DNA from: Sphingomonas sp.
GTDB taxonomy: Bacteria; Pseudomonadota; Alphaproteobacteria; Sphingomonadales; Sphingomonadaceae
DNA: 46,570 nt
Reading direction: 5' to 3'
Assembly: GCF_026460985.1 (NCBI RefSeq)
Contig: NZ_JAPKNM010000003.1
Span: forward strand, 1-46,570
This document shows positions 1-8,693 of the stretch, one piece after another. How positions within the stretch are numbered: position 1 is the stretch's first letter; every line of letters begins with the position of its first letter. The notes below the pieces were generated by a model. That model made no database searches. It saw only the letters and a program-made list of their open reading frames with translations, and was not told the DNA's origin. The position numbers and the translations under genes are program-made.

Positions 1-35
1 CCTTCGGCGACACCTCCCCCTTGTGGGGGAGGATC
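1..35. repeat. Partial copy of the 136-bp palindromic element (right arm)
   Basis: The window opens inside the right arm of the element described at 10410-10545: a CCTTCGGCG run, then CACCTCCCCC, a slightly diverged loop (TTGT for TGGC) and GGGGGAGGAT. The left part lies outside the window. It is upstream of the ABC transporter operon. Confidence 0.7.
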
Positions 36-110
36 TTTTCGCGCCGCGCTTGTCCTATCCCACCCCCGACCCTACGTAACGGCTCCGTTTCGTTCTGGGG
101 GCCATCCCGA

Positions 111-1061
111 ATGCAATCCATCTTGTCGGTTTCGCAGGTCAGCAAGACCTATGGGTCGGGCCAAAAGGCGCTCGACCATGTCGATCTGGATATCCGCCGC
201 GGCGAGATCTTCGCTTTGCTCGGCCCCAACGGCGCGGGCAAGACCACGCTGATCAGCATCATCTGCGGGATCGTCACGCCGAGCACGGGGACGATCCTGG
301 TCGACGGGCACGACGCGATCCGCCAGCCGCGCGAGGCGCGCTCGCGGATCGGGCTGGTGCCGCAGGAGATCGCGGTCGACATGTTCTCCACCGTCGGCTC
401 GACCTTGCGCTTCTCGCGCGGGCTGTTCGGCAAGAAGCCCGATCAGGCGCATCTCGACCAAGTGCTCAAGGACCTGTCGCTCTGGGACAAGCGCGACGCC
501 AAGATCATGGAATTGTCCGGCGGCATGAAGCGCCGCGTGATGATCGCCAAGGCACTCAGCCACCAGCCCGACATCCTCTTCCTCGACGAGCCCACCGCCG
601 GCGTCGACGTCTCGCTCCGCCGCGACATGTGGAAGATGATCGGCAAGCTGCGCGAGCGCGGCACGACGATCATCCTGACCACCCATTATATCGAAGAGGC
701 CGAGGAGATGGCCGACCGGGTGGGGGTGATCAACAAGGGGCAATTGCTGCTGGTCGAGGAAAAGGCCGCGCTGATGAAGAAGCTCGGCAAGCGCGAGATG
801 GACATCGCTTTGGTCGAGCCGATGACCGCGATCCCCGCCGAGCTCGACGAATGGCATCTCAGCCTCGAGGACGAGGGCCATTGCCTGCGCTACGTGTTCG
901 ACGCGCAGGCGGAGCGCACCGGCATCCCGTCGCTGCTGCGGAAACTCGGCGAGCTGGGGATCGGCTTCAAGGACCTCGACACCTCCAAGTCGAGCCTCGA
1001 GGACATCTTCGTCGACCTGGTCGAGCACAAGCAAGAGTCGCACGAAGGAGCCGTGGCATGA
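111..1061 (+). CDS. ABC-2 exporter, ATP-binding subunit (YadG-like)
   Basis: This is the 316-residue ATPase of an ABC exporter. It should hydrolyse ATP in the cytoplasm to drive the permease encoded next. Visible motifs are Walker [10 protein letters not shown] (residues 38-46), signature LSGGMKRR (135-142), Walker B ILFLDEP (155-161) and the switch-histidine segment TTHY near 195. The C-terminal ~90 residues form the extra domain common in ABC-2 drug/polysaccharide ATPases. ATG at 111 is preferred over an upstream in-frame start at 21, because the upstream part translates repeat-derived sequence and the ABC fold starts right after 111. The stop overlaps the permease start by 4 bp (ATGA), so the two are translationally coupled. 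The substrate cannot be read from sequence. Confidence 0.93.
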   Translation: MQSILSVSQVSKTYGSGQKALDHVDLDIRRGEIFALLGPNGAGKTTLISIICGIVTPSTGTILVDGHDAIRQPREARSRIGLVPQEIAVDMFSTVGSTLRFSRGLFGKKPDQAHLDQVLKDLSLWDKRDAKIMELSGGMKRRVMIAKALSHQPDILFLDEPTAGVDVSLRRDMWKMIGKLRERGTTIILTTHYIEEAEEMADRVGVINKGQLLLVEEKAALMKKLGKREMDIALVEPMTAIPAELDEWHLSLEDEGHCLRYVFDAQAERTGIPSLLRKLGELGIGFKDLDTSKSSLEDIFVDLVEHKQESHEGAVA

Positions 1062-1828
1062 CCGGCGTCAATTTCCACGGCATCTGGGCGATCTACCGGT
1101 TCGAGATGGCGCGCACGATGCGCACGCTCTGGCAGAGCGTCGCGACGCCGGTGATCACCACCTCGCTCTATTTCATCGTCTTCGGCGGTGCGATCGGCAG
1201 CAAGATCCAGTCGATCGGCGACGTGAACTACGGCAGCTTCCTCGTGCCGGGGCTGATCATGCTGTCGCTGCTGACGCAGAGCATCGCCAATGCCTCGATC
1301 GGCATCTATTTCCCCAAGTTCACCGGCACGGTGTTCGAACTGCTCTCGGCGCCGATCTCGGCGGTGGAGATGGTGATCGGCTTCGTCGGCGCAGCGGCGA
1401 CCAAGTCGATCGTGATCGGGCTGATCATCCTGATCACCTCGGCCTTCTTCGTGCCGCTGCGGATCGATCACCCCGCGGCGATGCTGGCGTTCCTGGTGCT
1501 GACCTCGGTCACCTTCAGCATGTTCGGCTTCATCATCGGCATCTGGGCCAAGGGCTTCGAGCAACTGAACGTCGTGCCGGCGCTGCTGGTGACGCCTTTG
1601 ACCTTCCTCGGCGGCGCCTTCTACTCGATCGACATGCTCCCCGAGCCGTGGCGGACGGTGAGCCTGTTCAACCCGGTGGTGTACCTGGTCAGCGGCTTCC
1701 GCTGGAGCTTCTTCGGCAGCGGCGACGTCAGCGTGGGCTGGAGCCTCGGCGTGACGGGGTTCTTCCTGGTGCTGTGCCTTGGGCTGATCGTCGCGATCTT
1801 CAGGACAGGGTATCGGCTGAAGAACTAG
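1058..1828 (+). CDS. ABC-2 type transporter permease (YadH-like)
   Basis: A 256-residue integral membrane protein, the transmembrane half of the exporter whose ATPase is encoded just upstream. It has an amphipathic N-terminus ([20 protein letters not shown]) and about six hydrophobic segments. The family pattern near the end ([17 protein letters not shown], then [14 protein letters not shown]) is typical of ABC2_membrane permeases such as YadH and NodJ. The start is fixed by the ATGA overlap with the ATPase gene. Such pairs export drugs, lipids or polysaccharides; nothing nearby settles which. Confidence 0.92.
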   Translation: MTGVNFHGIWAIYRFEMARTMRTLWQSVATPVITTSLYFIVFGGAIGSKIQSIGDVNYGSFLVPGLIMLSLLTQSIANASIGIYFPKFTGTVFELLSAPISAVEMVIGFVGAAATKSIVIGLIILITSAFFVPLRIDHPAAMLAFLVLTSVTFSMFGFIIGIWAKGFEQLNVVPALLVTPLTFLGGAFYSIDMLPEPWRTVSLFNPVVYLVSGFRWSFFGSGDVSVGWSLGVTGFFLVLCLGLIVAIFRTGYRLKN

Positions 1829-1864
1829 GCCGGGATTGCGCGGCATCGTGCTACGGAACACGGC

Positions 1865-2023
1865 ATGACCACATTTCAGCGCTGGACCCAGACCGACATC
1901 ACCGAGTTGCGGAGCCGCCTGGAGACGGGCGGATCCGTCGTGGACATCGCCGAGGCGCTCCAGCGGCCATCGGAGAACATCCTCGCAATGATGTCGCGGC
2001 TTCGTCTGCGTGTCCGCACCTGA
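1865..2023 (+). CDS. Small helix-turn-helix-like protein, 52 residues
   Basis: A short ORF starting [20 protein letters not shown] and ending RLRLRVRT. The middle reads as two helices joined by a turn ([25 protein letters not shown]), which resembles the HTH of small regulators or the DNA-contacting part of a larger family. It lies 36 bp after the permease stop, and its last 14 bp overlap the GTG start of the acetyltransferase gene, which suggests coupled expression. No catalytic residues are visible. It is probably a real small gene because its codon positions show the strong third-position GC bias of its neighbours. DNA binding is inferred. Confidence 0.55.
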   Translation: MTTFQRWTQTDITELRSRLETGGSVVDIAEALQRPSENILAMMSRLRLRVRT

Positions 2024-2510
2024 AGCCCGTCCCGCGGTCTGGCGGCCGATGCGCGAGACCGATCTCGCGGCGGTTGCGACGATCTCGGACGCAGTGCACG
2101 GGCGTTTCACCGAACCGGTAGCGGTCTATGCCGAGCGGCTGGCACTATATCCGTCCGGATGCCGCGTGCTGGAGCAGGACGGCGAGGTTGCCGGCTATCT
2201 GATCACCCATCCCTGGCACCGCGACGAATCGCCGAAGCTGGGGGCATTGCTCGGCGCCATCCCTCCCCAAGCGGACACCTACTATCTCCACGACATCGCC
2301 TTGCTGCCCTCGGCGCGCGGGACGGGTGCGGGCAAGGCGGTGCTGGATTTCGTGATGGATCGCGCCCGCGCGCTCGGCTTCGCCGACATCACGCTGATGG
2401 CCATAGGCGGCGCCGACCGCTTCTGGGCCGCGCAGGGCTTCGTCTATGTCCCCCACGCCATGGACCCGTCCTACGGCGCGGGGGCGCATCGCATGCGAAT
2501 GGCTATCTGA
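2010..2510 (+). CDS. GNAT family N-acetyltransferase
   Basis: A 166-residue protein with the GCN5-related acetyltransferase fold, expected to move an acetyl group from acetyl-CoA to an unknown amine. It starts with the usual first strand ([16 protein letters not shown]). The acetyl-CoA binding loop follows [23 protein letters not shown] (R/Q-x-x-G-x-G/A pattern, residues about 97-110). The C-terminus ([15 protein letters not shown]) matches the last GNAT strand pair. GTG at 2010 is chosen because ATG at 2049 would cut into the first strand. It overlaps the small gene upstream by 14 bp and its end overlaps the convergent CocE gene by 8 bp. Confidence 0.85.
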   Translation: MSAPEARPAVWRPMRETDLAAVATISDAVHGRFTEPVAVYAERLALYPSGCRVLEQDGEVAGYLITHPWHRDESPKLGALLGAIPPQADTYYLHDIALLPSARGTGAGKAVLDFVMDRARALGFADITLMAIGGADRFWAAQGFVYVPHAMDPSYGAGAHRMRMAI

Positions 2511-4365
2511 CCACCGGCAGCGTCACCAGCGAGCCGCCGCACACGCGCTGGGTGGCTTTCACGAAATCCTCGGGCGCCGCCTTGTAGATGTTGGGGACGA
2601 ACTTCTGCGGGTTGCGGTCGATCACCGGGAACCAGCTCGACTGGACCTGGACCATGATCCGGTGGCCCTTCTTGAAGACATGGTCATGGGCACGCAGCGG
2701 CACGTCCCAGGCCACCACCTTGTTCGGCACGAGCGGCGTCGCCTTCTCGAAGCTCTCGAGATAGCGGCCGCGGCGGACCTCCATCGCGATCGGGAACTGA
2801 TAGCCGTTGAGCGTGCGCGGATATTCGCCGAGCTGTCCCTGCCGCGCGGGCTCGTAATCGTCGGGCAGCACGTCGATCAGCTTGACCACGAAGTCGCTGT
2901 CGGTGCCCGAGGTCGAGGCCATCAGCTTCGCCGCGACTTCGCCGGTGACGGTCAGGTCGGCCTCGAGCGGCGCGCTGACATAGCTGAGCACGTCGGGCCG
3001 GTGATCGACGAAGCGCTGGTCCGCCGCCTCCCACCAGCGCCATTCCTGCGAGGGATAGGTGCGCGAGATCGGGCGCTCGCGGAACGGCACCGGATTGGCG
3101 GGGTCTGAGACATATTCGCGGCACTGGGCGGCGTCGGCGGGCGGGGTGAAGGAGAGCGTGCCGTCGCTCTGGAGGTAGAGGTTGGTCAGCGTCGCGCCGG
3201 GGGCCGGCCATTTGGAATAGGTCTTCCACTCCCAGGAGCCGCTCTGGAACATCCGTGCCTCGCCCGTCGGCTTCGCGCCCTTGCCGTGCAGCCAATAAGC
3301 GAAGAACGGCGCCTCGATGTCGCGCATGAACTCGGTGCCGCTCTCCTTGCCGTGCTTGATATAGCCGACGTCCACGCCCATCGAGTGCCAGGTGCCGTGC
3401 GCCCAGGGGCCCGCGACGATCAGGTTGAGGCCGTCTGGGTCCTGCGCCTCCATCTTCTCGTAGATCTTCCACGTGCCGAGCGGATCCTCCTGGTCCCAGA
3501 AGCCGGCGACGTGGAGCGTCGGCACCGTGGTGCGGCCCAATTTCTCGGTCCAGCGCTGGCGCTTCCAGAAATCGTCGTAGTCGGGATGCTCGATCATCGC
3601 CGTGAATTGCGGGACGCTGCCCTTGAAGTAGAGCCTGTCGAGATTGGCGACCGGGCCGAGCTTGAGGAACCACGCGTACGTGTCGACCGGCGCCTTGCCG
3701 CCATAGTCGAAATCCGTGCCCTGGTCGTTGTTCTGGAGGCTGAACAGCCAGTCGGTGGCATAGGAGAGCCGCGCCGCGCCGTAGCGGTGGAGATCGTCGT
3801 TGATCCACCAGTCGTTCCACGCCGCCTGCGGGCTCACCGCCTTGAGCGCGGGGTGCGGCCGGGCGAGCGCCACCGCCGAGGCATAGCCGGGATAGGAGAC
3901 GCCCCACATGCCGACCTTGCCGTTGTTGCCGGCGACGTTCCTCACCAGCCAGTCGACGGTGTCGTATGCGTCGGTCGCTTCGTCGACGCCCTTCTTGCCC
4001 TTGGCGTCGAGCGCCATCGACATGGTGAAGTCGCCGTCCGACTTGAACTGGCCGCGCATGTTCTGGAAGACGATGATGTAGCCGTCCTCCTCCAGGAAGC
4101 GGATCGAGTTCGGCATCCTGGGCGGTGCGCCGTCGGGAACACCGTAAGGGGTGCGCTGGAGCAGGATCGGCAGCTTGCCGGTCTTGCCCTTGGGCCGCCA
4201 GATCACGGTCTGCAGCTTCGCACCGTCGCGCATCGGCACCATCACCTCCTCGAAGGTGAAGGGCGATTCCGCCGGCGCGCTCACGGGCGCCGCTTGCCGG
4301 CGCGCGGCCGCCGCCATCGGAAGCGCGGCGACGCCCGCCGCGAGCACGATCATCAGCTTGTTCAT
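2503..4365 (-). CDS. Secreted CocE/NonD family acyl hydrolase (S15-like)
   Basis: A 620-residue alpha/beta hydrolase of the CocE / alpha-amino-acid ester hydrolase / X-Pro dipeptidyl-peptidase group, which cleaves esters or amides with a Ser-Asp-His triad. A signal peptide is visible (MNKLMIVLAAGVAALPMAAA), so it should be periplasmic or secreted. The nucleophile is Ser157 in GVSYPG. Further on are the acidic segment LHVAGFWDQEDPLGTW and the His segment GPWAHGTWH. The C-terminal third is the jelly-roll domain of this family (APLEADLTVTGEVAAKL onward). The start has GGGGAT upstream. Length is typical. The physiological substrate, perhaps peptides or amino-acid esters, is unknown. Confidence 0.9.
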   Translation of the reverse strand: MNKLMIVLAAGVAALPMAAAARRQAAPVSAPAESPFTFEEVMVPMRDGAKLQTVIWRPKGKTGKLPILLQRTPYGVPDGAPPRMPNSIRFLEEDGYIIVFQNMRGQFKSDGDFTMSMALDAKGKKGVDEATDAYDTVDWLVRNVAGNNGKVGMWGVSYPGYASAVALARPHPALKAVSPQAAWNDWWINDDLHRYGAARLSYATDWLFSLQNNDQGTDFDYGGKAPVDTYAWFLKLGPVANLDRLYFKGSVPQFTAMIEHPDYDDFWKRQRWTEKLGRTTVPTLHVAGFWDQEDPLGTWKIYEKMEAQDPDGLNLIVAGPWAHGTWHSMGVDVGYIKHGKESGTEFMRDIEAPFFAYWLHGKGAKPTGEARMFQSGSWEWKTYSKWPAPGATLTNLYLQSDGTLSFTPPADAAQCREYVSDPANPVPFRERPISRTYPSQEWRWWEAADQRFVDHRPDVLSYVSAPLEADLTVTGEVAAKLMASTSGTDSDFVVKLIDVLPDDYEPARQGQLGEYPRTLNGYQFPIAMEVRRGRYLESFEKATPLVPNKVVAWDVPLRAHDHVFKKGHRIMVQVQSSWFPVIDRNPQKFVPNIYKAAPEDFVKATQRVCGGSLVTLPVVR

Positions 4366-4457
4366 CTTGATCCCCGTCCGGTTCTGACCGGACTAGAGAA
4401 GCGCCCCGCGCAGCTGTCAATCGGCGCGGGCCGACGTTGGTCGCAGAGACGTCCGGG

Positions 4458-5426
4458 TCAGTCGAGCCGATGCTCGCCCTTGACCCAGCGCACCGTGCCC
4501 GAGCTGGCGCGCATCACCACGCTCTCGGTGGTCATCTTGCCGCGGACGCGCTTGACGCCCTCGAGCAGCGAGCCGTCGGTCACGCCCGTCGCGGCGAAGA
4601 TGCAGTCGCCCTTGGCGAGGTCGGTGAGGTCGTAGATCATGTCGAGATCCTCGATCCCCCATTTGCGCGCGCGGGCGCGTTCGTCGTCGTTGCGGAAGAG
4701 CAGCCGGCCCTTGAACTGGCCGCCGACGCAGCGCAGCGCCGCGCAGGCGAGCACGCCCTCGGGCGCGCCGCCCGATCCCATATAGACGTCGATCGTCGTG
4801 TCCGGATCGGTGGTGGCGATCACGCCGGCCACGTCGCCGTCGCCGATCAGCACCACGCCGCAGCCGATCGATCGGAGCTCGGCGATCAGTTTCTCGTGGC
4901 GCGGGCGATCGAGCACGCAGGCGATGATCTCGTGCGGCGCGACGCCCTTGGCCGCGGCGATCGCCTTGACGTTCTCGGTCGGCGACCTGGCGAGGTCGAT
5001 CACGCCTTCGGGATAGCCGGGACCGACCGCGATCTTGTCCATATAGACGTCGGGCGCGTTGAGCAGGCAGCCCTCCTCGGCCACCGCGAGCACCGCCAAC
5101 GCGTTGGGGCCGGCCTTGGCGCAGATCGTCGTGCCTTCGAGCGGATCGAGCGCGATGTCGATCTTCGGCCCCTTGCCCTGCGCGGCGCCGACCTTCTCGC
5201 CGATATAGAGCATCGGCGCCTCGTCGCGCTCGCCTTCGCCGATCACGACGGTGCCGTCGAGATAGAGCCTGTTGAGCGCCTCGCGCATCGCCTCGACCGC
5301 GGCATGGTCCGCCGCCTTCTCGTCGCCGCGCCCGACCAGGCTCGACGCGGCGATCGCCGCGGCTTCGGTGACGCGCACCATTTCGAGCACGAGGACACGG
5401 TCGAGAATATGGCTGGCGGTCGGCAT
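4458..5426 (-). CDS. glpX: Class II fructose-1,6-bisphosphatase
   Basis: A 322-residue cytoplasmic phosphatase that converts fructose-1,6-bisphosphate to fructose-6-phosphate in gluconeogenesis. The family signatures are present: IGEGERDEAPML (62-73) and DPLEGTT (94-100), which carry the metal- and phosphate-binding acids, and a GDGDVAG loop further on. I start at ATG 5426 (MPTASHILDR), which has AAGGGGA upstream and matches usual GlpX N-termini. An extension to 5510 would add non-conserved residues. It lies downstream of hom on the same strand, an arrangement familiar from sphingomonads. The 262-bp gap between them contains an inverted-repeat element. Confidence 0.95.
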   Translation of the reverse strand: MPTASHILDRVLVLEMVRVTEAAAIAASSLVGRGDEKAADHAAVEAMREALNRLYLDGTVVIGEGERDEAPMLYIGEKVGAAQGKGPKIDIALDPLEGTTICAKAGPNALAVLAVAEEGCLLNAPDVYMDKIAVGPGYPEGVIDLARSPTENVKAIAAAKGVAPHEIIACVLDRPRHEKLIAELRSIGCGVVLIGDGDVAGVIATTDPDTTIDVYMGSGGAPEGVLACAALRCVGGQFKGRLLFRNDDERARARKWGIEDLDMIYDLTDLAKGDCIFAATGVTDGSLLEGVKRVRGKMTTESVVMRASSGTVRWVKGEHRLD

Positions 5427-5562
5427 CGGCTGGTAATCCCCTTGCAGAACTCCCGCGGCGATAGGCGGTGCATATTGCACTGTCGAGGCTGCTAGCGCTG
5501 TCAGGCGCATCGCATCTCCGCCACAGCCGTGCGGCAGCCTCGCTTCGTCGCAACCTTTTCTT

Positions 5563-5670
5563 CGTCATCCCCGCGAAAGCGGGGACCCATCTCGTGTGCG
5601 GGCAGCGCAAAGCGCCGGTGCGTTCGTGGCCAATGCGGGAGATGGGCCCCCGCTTTCGCGGGGGTGACGG
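5563..5670. repeat. Inverted-repeat element, 'CGTCATCCCCGCGAAAGC' family
   Basis: A 108-bp intergenic palindrome between hom and glpX. The left arm reads CGTCATCCCCGCGAAAGCG followed by GGGACCCATCTC. The right arm is its near reverse complement (GAGATGGGCCCCC, then CTTTCGCGGGGGTGACG). Related copies occur at 11227-11303 and 30133-30212. Such elements fold into long hairpins in RNA and may stabilise or terminate transcripts. Confidence 0.85.
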
Positions 5671-5688
5671 CAGGTTTTTGGTTTCGGC

Positions 5689-6981
5689 CTATTCGCCGAG
5701 GATGTGCATCCACATCGGTTCGCCGACGAGGCTCTGCGAGCCGCGCAGCTTGTCGAGCGCCTGGGCGACGCTGCGCTCGGGCCCCTCGTGCGTGACGATC
5801 GCGACGAGCACGCTGCCGTCGGGATTGGCGCCGCGCTGGATCAGGCTCTCGATCGAGACGCCCGCGTCGCGCATCGCCGCGGCGATCTCGGCGAGCACGC
5901 CGACCTTGTCGGCCACGGTCAGCCGCACATAGGCGCGCGCGCGGCGCTCGCCGCTGTCGGCGGCATGCTGCGCGGCCAGCGCGTCGGCGGGCATGGCGTA
6001 GGGCGGGCCGAACTCGCCGCGGGCGATGTCGATCAGGTCGGCGACCACGGCGCTCGCGGTCGGGCCGTCGCCCGCGCCGGCGCCCTGGAACAGCAGGCGT
6101 CCGACGAAATTGCCCTCGGCGACCACCGCGTTGGTCGAGCCGACGACGTGCGAGAGCGGGTGGCTCAAGGGCACGAGGTGCGGATGGACACGCTGGAACA
6201 GCCCATGCGGCCCGGCATCGGCGACGCCGAGCAGGCGTACGCGATAGCCGAGCGCCGCGGCCTCGGCGATGTCGGCGGCCATAACGTGGCGCACGCCGGT
6301 GATCGCGACGTCATCGAACGCGGGCTGCGCGCCGAAGGCGACGCTGGCGAGGATCGAGAGCTTGTGCGCGGCATCGACGCCGTCGATGTCGAAGCTGGGA
6401 TCGGCCTCGGCATAGCCCAATGCCTGCGCCTCGCTCAGGATCTCGGCGAAGTCGCGGCCCTCGGCCTCCATCTTGGAGAGGATGAAATTGCAGGTGCCGT
6501 TGAGGATGCCGTAGACGCGCCCGATCACGTTCGCCGCGGCGCCTTCGCGCAGCCCCTTGATCACCGGCACGCCGCCCGCGACCGCGGCTTCGAACTTGAG
6601 CGCGAGGTTCGCGGCCTCGGCGGCGCGCGCGAGCTCGAGCCCATGATGCGCGATCATCGCCTTGTTGGCGGTGACCAGGCTCTTGCCGGCGGCGAGCGTC
6701 GCGCGGGCGAGCGCGAGCGCCGGTCCGTCCGATCCGCCGACCAGTTCGACAACCACATCCGCCTGCGGATGCCGCGCCAGCTCGGCGGGATCGTCGATCC
6801 AGTCGAAGCGCGAGATGTCGACGCCGCGATCCTTGCTGCGCTCGCGCGCCGAGACCGCCACGACCTCGATCGGCCGCCCCGCGCGCCGCGCGATCAGCTC
6901 GCCATTGGCATCGAGGAGGCGAATCACGCCCGCGCCCACGGTTCCCAGGCCTGCGAGTGCGATGCGGAGCGGTTCGGTCAT
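5689..6981 (-). CDS. hom: Homoserine dehydrogenase
   Basis: A 430-residue enzyme that reduces aspartate-4-semialdehyde to homoserine with NAD(P)H, the branch point toward threonine and methionine. The dinucleotide-binding motif is GLGTVGAGV (11-19). The central catalytic domain includes ALKFEAAVAGGVPVIKGLRE and GYAEADPSFDIDGVDAAHKL, which carry the conserved Glu/Asp/Lys of the family. The last ~80 residues are an ACT domain (VRLTVADKVGVLAEIAAAM), implying feedback control by an amino acid, probably threonine. ATG 6981 begins MTEPLRIALAG and fits the family. A longer reading frame upstream translates a hairpin region and is not credible. Confidence 0.96.
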   Translation of the reverse strand: MTEPLRIALAGLGTVGAGVIRLLDANGELIARRAGRPIEVVAVSARERSKDRGVDISRFDWIDDPAELARHPQADVVVELVGGSDGPALALARATLAAGKSLVTANKAMIAHHGLELARAAEAANLALKFEAAVAGGVPVIKGLREGAAANVIGRVYGILNGTCNFILSKMEAEGRDFAEILSEAQALGYAEADPSFDIDGVDAAHKLSILASVAFGAQPAFDDVAITGVRHVMAADIAEAAALGYRVRLLGVADAGPHGLFQRVHPHLVPLSHPLSHVVGSTNAVVAEGNFVGRLLFQGAGAGDGPTASAVVADLIDIARGEFGPPYAMPADALAAQHAADSGERRARAYVRLTVADKVGVLAEIAAAMRDAGVSIESLIQRGANPDGSVLVAIVTHEGPERSVAQALDKLRGSQSLVGEPMWMHILGE

Positions 6982-7000
6982 GTAGTCCTCGATTGTGGAA

Positions 7001-7033
7001 GCGGCGGCCGGGGCATCGAGCCCCGTCCGCCGC
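7001..7033. other. GC-rich hairpin in the hom leader
   Basis: GCGGCGG and GGGG pair with downstream CCCC and CCGCCGC around a CATCGAG loop. It sits about 20-50 bases upstream of the hom start on the minus strand. It could be a leader structure or a leftover of a repeat. No leader peptide rich in Thr, Ile or Met was seen. Confidence 0.4.
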
Positions 7034-7047
7034 TGACCCACCCCTAG

Positions 7048-7068
7048 CCCCTCCCTTGCAGGGAGGGG
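7048..7068 (-). terminator. Hairpin downstream of the oxygenase gene
   Basis: CCCCTCCC-TTGCA-GGGAGGGG forms an 8-bp perfect stem just after the minus-strand oxygenase stop (7080). There is no T-run on the minus-strand side, so it may be a transcript-end stabiliser rather than a classical Rho-independent terminator. A similar CCCTTCCCTGCAGGCAGGGA hairpin lies near 15388-15411. Confidence 0.4.
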
Positions 7069-7079
7069 AACTAGATTTT

Positions 7080-8030
7080 CTATTTCTTGATCAGCCCGAT
7101 CTCGACGAGCCGCTCGTGGAGATAATCGTGCGAGCTGATCGGCTCGGGATAGCGGTTGGGCCGTTCGGCGCTGATGCAGCCGGGCAGCGTCTCGATCAGG
7201 AAATCGGGCGCGGGATGCAGGAAGAAGGGCATCGAATAGCGCGCATGGCCACGGCGCTCGGGTGGCGGATTGACCACGCGGTGCGTGGTCGAAGGCAGGA
7301 CATGGTTGGTCAGCCGCTGGAGCATGTCGCCGACATTGACCACCATCGCGCCTTGCGGAGGCTTGACCGGCAGCCACTTGCCGTCGCGGTCGAGCAGCTC
7401 GAGCCCGGCTTCCTCGGCGCCGAGCAGCAGGGTGATCAGGTTGATGTCCTCATGCGCCCCGGCGCGGACCTCGGGCGCGTCGGCGGGGACCGGCGGGTAA
7501 TGGAGCAGGCGCAGCACCGAATTGCCGTCCCTGACCGCCGGGTCGAACCAGTTCGGCGCCAGCCCCAGATAGCGCGCGATCGCCGAGAGCAGTTTGTCGC
7601 CGGCATCGTCGAACGCCTGGAACAGTTCGAGGAAGGTCTCGCGGAAGCCCTCGGGGCGATCGGGCCAGATGTTCGCCGGCATCTGTTCGGCGAAGCGGTG
7701 GCCGCGCGCCAGCTCGCGGCCGACATGCCAGAACTCCTTGAGGTCGACATGCGTCGCGCCCTTGGCGATCTCGGTCTTGAACGGCGTGTAGCCGCGCGCG
7801 CCGCCGCCGCCCTCGACGAAATAGCTGCGCTTCTCCGCCTCGGGCAGGTCGAAGAACGCCTTGGTCGTCGCCCAGGCGCGGTCGATCAGTGCCTGCGGGA
7901 TGCCGTGATCGCGCACCACGGCGAAGCCGAAGCGCTGGAAGGACTGGCCGAACTGCTGGGCGAAGCCGTCCGGATCGGTTTGCTGATCGGCGAGCGAGAG
8001 CGCCGGGATCTCAGCGAGGGTATCGAGCAT
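7080..8030 (-). CDS. Isopenicillin N synthase family Fe(II)/2-oxoglutarate-type oxygenase
   Basis: A 316-residue non-haem iron oxygenase of the IPNS/DIOX superfamily, expected to oxidise a small molecule with O2, usually with 2-oxoglutarate. The N-terminal DIOX_N part (FQRFGFAVVRDHGIP) is followed by the double-stranded beta-helix core. The iron ligands are His193 and Asp195 in AGAHEDINLI and His250 in TTHRVVNPP. Arg264 in RYSMPFF is the usual cosubstrate-binding Arg-x-Ser. ATG 8030 has GGAGACT directly upstream. Length is normal. The substrate is not predictable; relatives include flavonoid-, gibberellin- and ethylene-forming-like enzymes. Confidence 0.9.
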   Translation of the reverse strand: MLDTLAEIPALSLADQQTDPDGFAQQFGQSFQRFGFAVVRDHGIPQALIDRAWATTKAFFDLPEAEKRSYFVEGGGGARGYTPFKTEIAKGATHVDLKEFWHVGRELARGHRFAEQMPANIWPDRPEGFRETFLELFQAFDDAGDKLLSAIARYLGLAPNWFDPAVRDGNSVLRLLHYPPVPADAPEVRAGAHEDINLITLLLGAEEAGLELLDRDGKWLPVKPPQGAMVVNVGDMLQRLTNHVLPSTTHRVVNPPPERRGHARYSMPFFLHPAPDFLIETLPGCISAERPNRYPEPISSHDYLHERLVEIGLIKK

Positions 8031-8096
8031 GCGAGTCTCCGAGTGTAGACTCCAGTTAGACCCGCAAGCCGCCGCCGAACAAGCGTGTCGCCGCCG

Positions 8097-8600
8097 CTAT
8101 TTGTTGCCGACCTCGAGACGGCCCTTGGTCTTCCGGTCGCCATCGGCGCTCAGCTGGAGGCGGAAGGGTTCGCCCTCGTCGGTGGTGCCCTTGAGTCCGG
8201 TGCCGTCGGCCTCGACCTTGAAGCCGCGCGCGGTCATCTTGTCGCGGAACCAGCCCTGCACCGCGGGCACCGCGGCGGGGCTCTGGAAGGCGATGCGGAC
8301 CTTGCCCTTGTCCTTGTCGCCGGCCCCGTCCTTGGCATCGACATTGAGTCCCTCGATCCGGGAATTGGGGTAGAGCTTGACGCCGTTGACGTCGAAATCC
8401 TCGGCGTCGACCTGGATTTGGGGGAGCTTGATCGCGCCTTCGAAGCCTGGCGCCCTGATCGCCATCTGGCCGTTGGCATCGGTCGAGATGCTCGAATTGC
8501 CGCCCTCGGACTGGGCGTTGATCGAGATGTTCGTGCCCGTCCCCGATCCGTCGCAGGCGGCGAGGGGGAGAAGAGTCAGCAGCAAGGCCGCACGGTGCAT
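8097..8600 (-). CDS. Small lipoprotein of unknown function
   Basis: A 167-residue protein with a lipoprotein signal peptide (MHRAALLLTLLPLAAC, lipobox LAAC), so it should be anchored to the outer or inner membrane by a diacylated Cys16. The mature part has a Gly/Ser/Thr/Asn-rich linker, then a soluble domain with PQIQVDAEDFDVNGVKLYP and a C-terminal half that looks like one compact alpha/beta domain. I do not recognise the family with confidence. GGAGACC precedes the chosen ATG; a longer start at 8636 would destroy the signal peptide. It may be co-transcribed with the oxygenase gene 66 bp downstream. Confidence 0.75.
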   Translation of the reverse strand: MHRAALLLTLLPLAACDGSGTGTNISINAQSEGGNSSISTDANGQMAIRAPGFEGAIKLPQIQVDAEDFDVNGVKLYPNSRIEGLNVDAKDGAGDKDKGKVRIAFQSPAAVPAVQGWFRDKMTARGFKVEADGTGLKGTTDEGEPFRLQLSADGDRKTKGRLEVGNK

Positions 8601-8616
8601 CGCAGGTCTCCGTAGC

Positions 8617-8634
8617 GTATTACGTATGCAATAC
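8617..8634. promoter_or_regulatory. Operator-like imperfect palindrome GTATTACGTATGCAATAC
   Basis: An 18-bp near-palindrome (14 of 18 positions symmetric; arms GTATT and AATAC perfect). It lies between the divergent lipoprotein (start 8600, minus) and MFS exporter (start about 8694, plus) genes. AT-rich symmetry in GC-rich DNA at a divergent promoter suggests a binding site for a dimeric HTH regulator. The regulator is not identifiable here. Confidence 0.45.
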
Positions 8635-8693
8635 ACTAGGCCGCACCCGCCGTACCGTCAACCAAGGGGGTGACGCCCGCGCGCCGATCCGCC

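Noticed and set aside
1058..1061. Long upstream extension of the permease frame (from 629)
   Set aside because: It lies within the ATPase gene in another frame; the ATGA overlap gives the start.
5563..5670. tRNA or other structured RNA gene
   Set aside because: It folds as a simple long hairpin repeated elsewhere, with no cloverleaf or conserved tRNA boxes.
6982..7377. N-terminal extension of homoserine dehydrogenase
   Set aside because: The extra residues translate hairpins and the antisense of the oxygenase gene; family homology starts at 6981.
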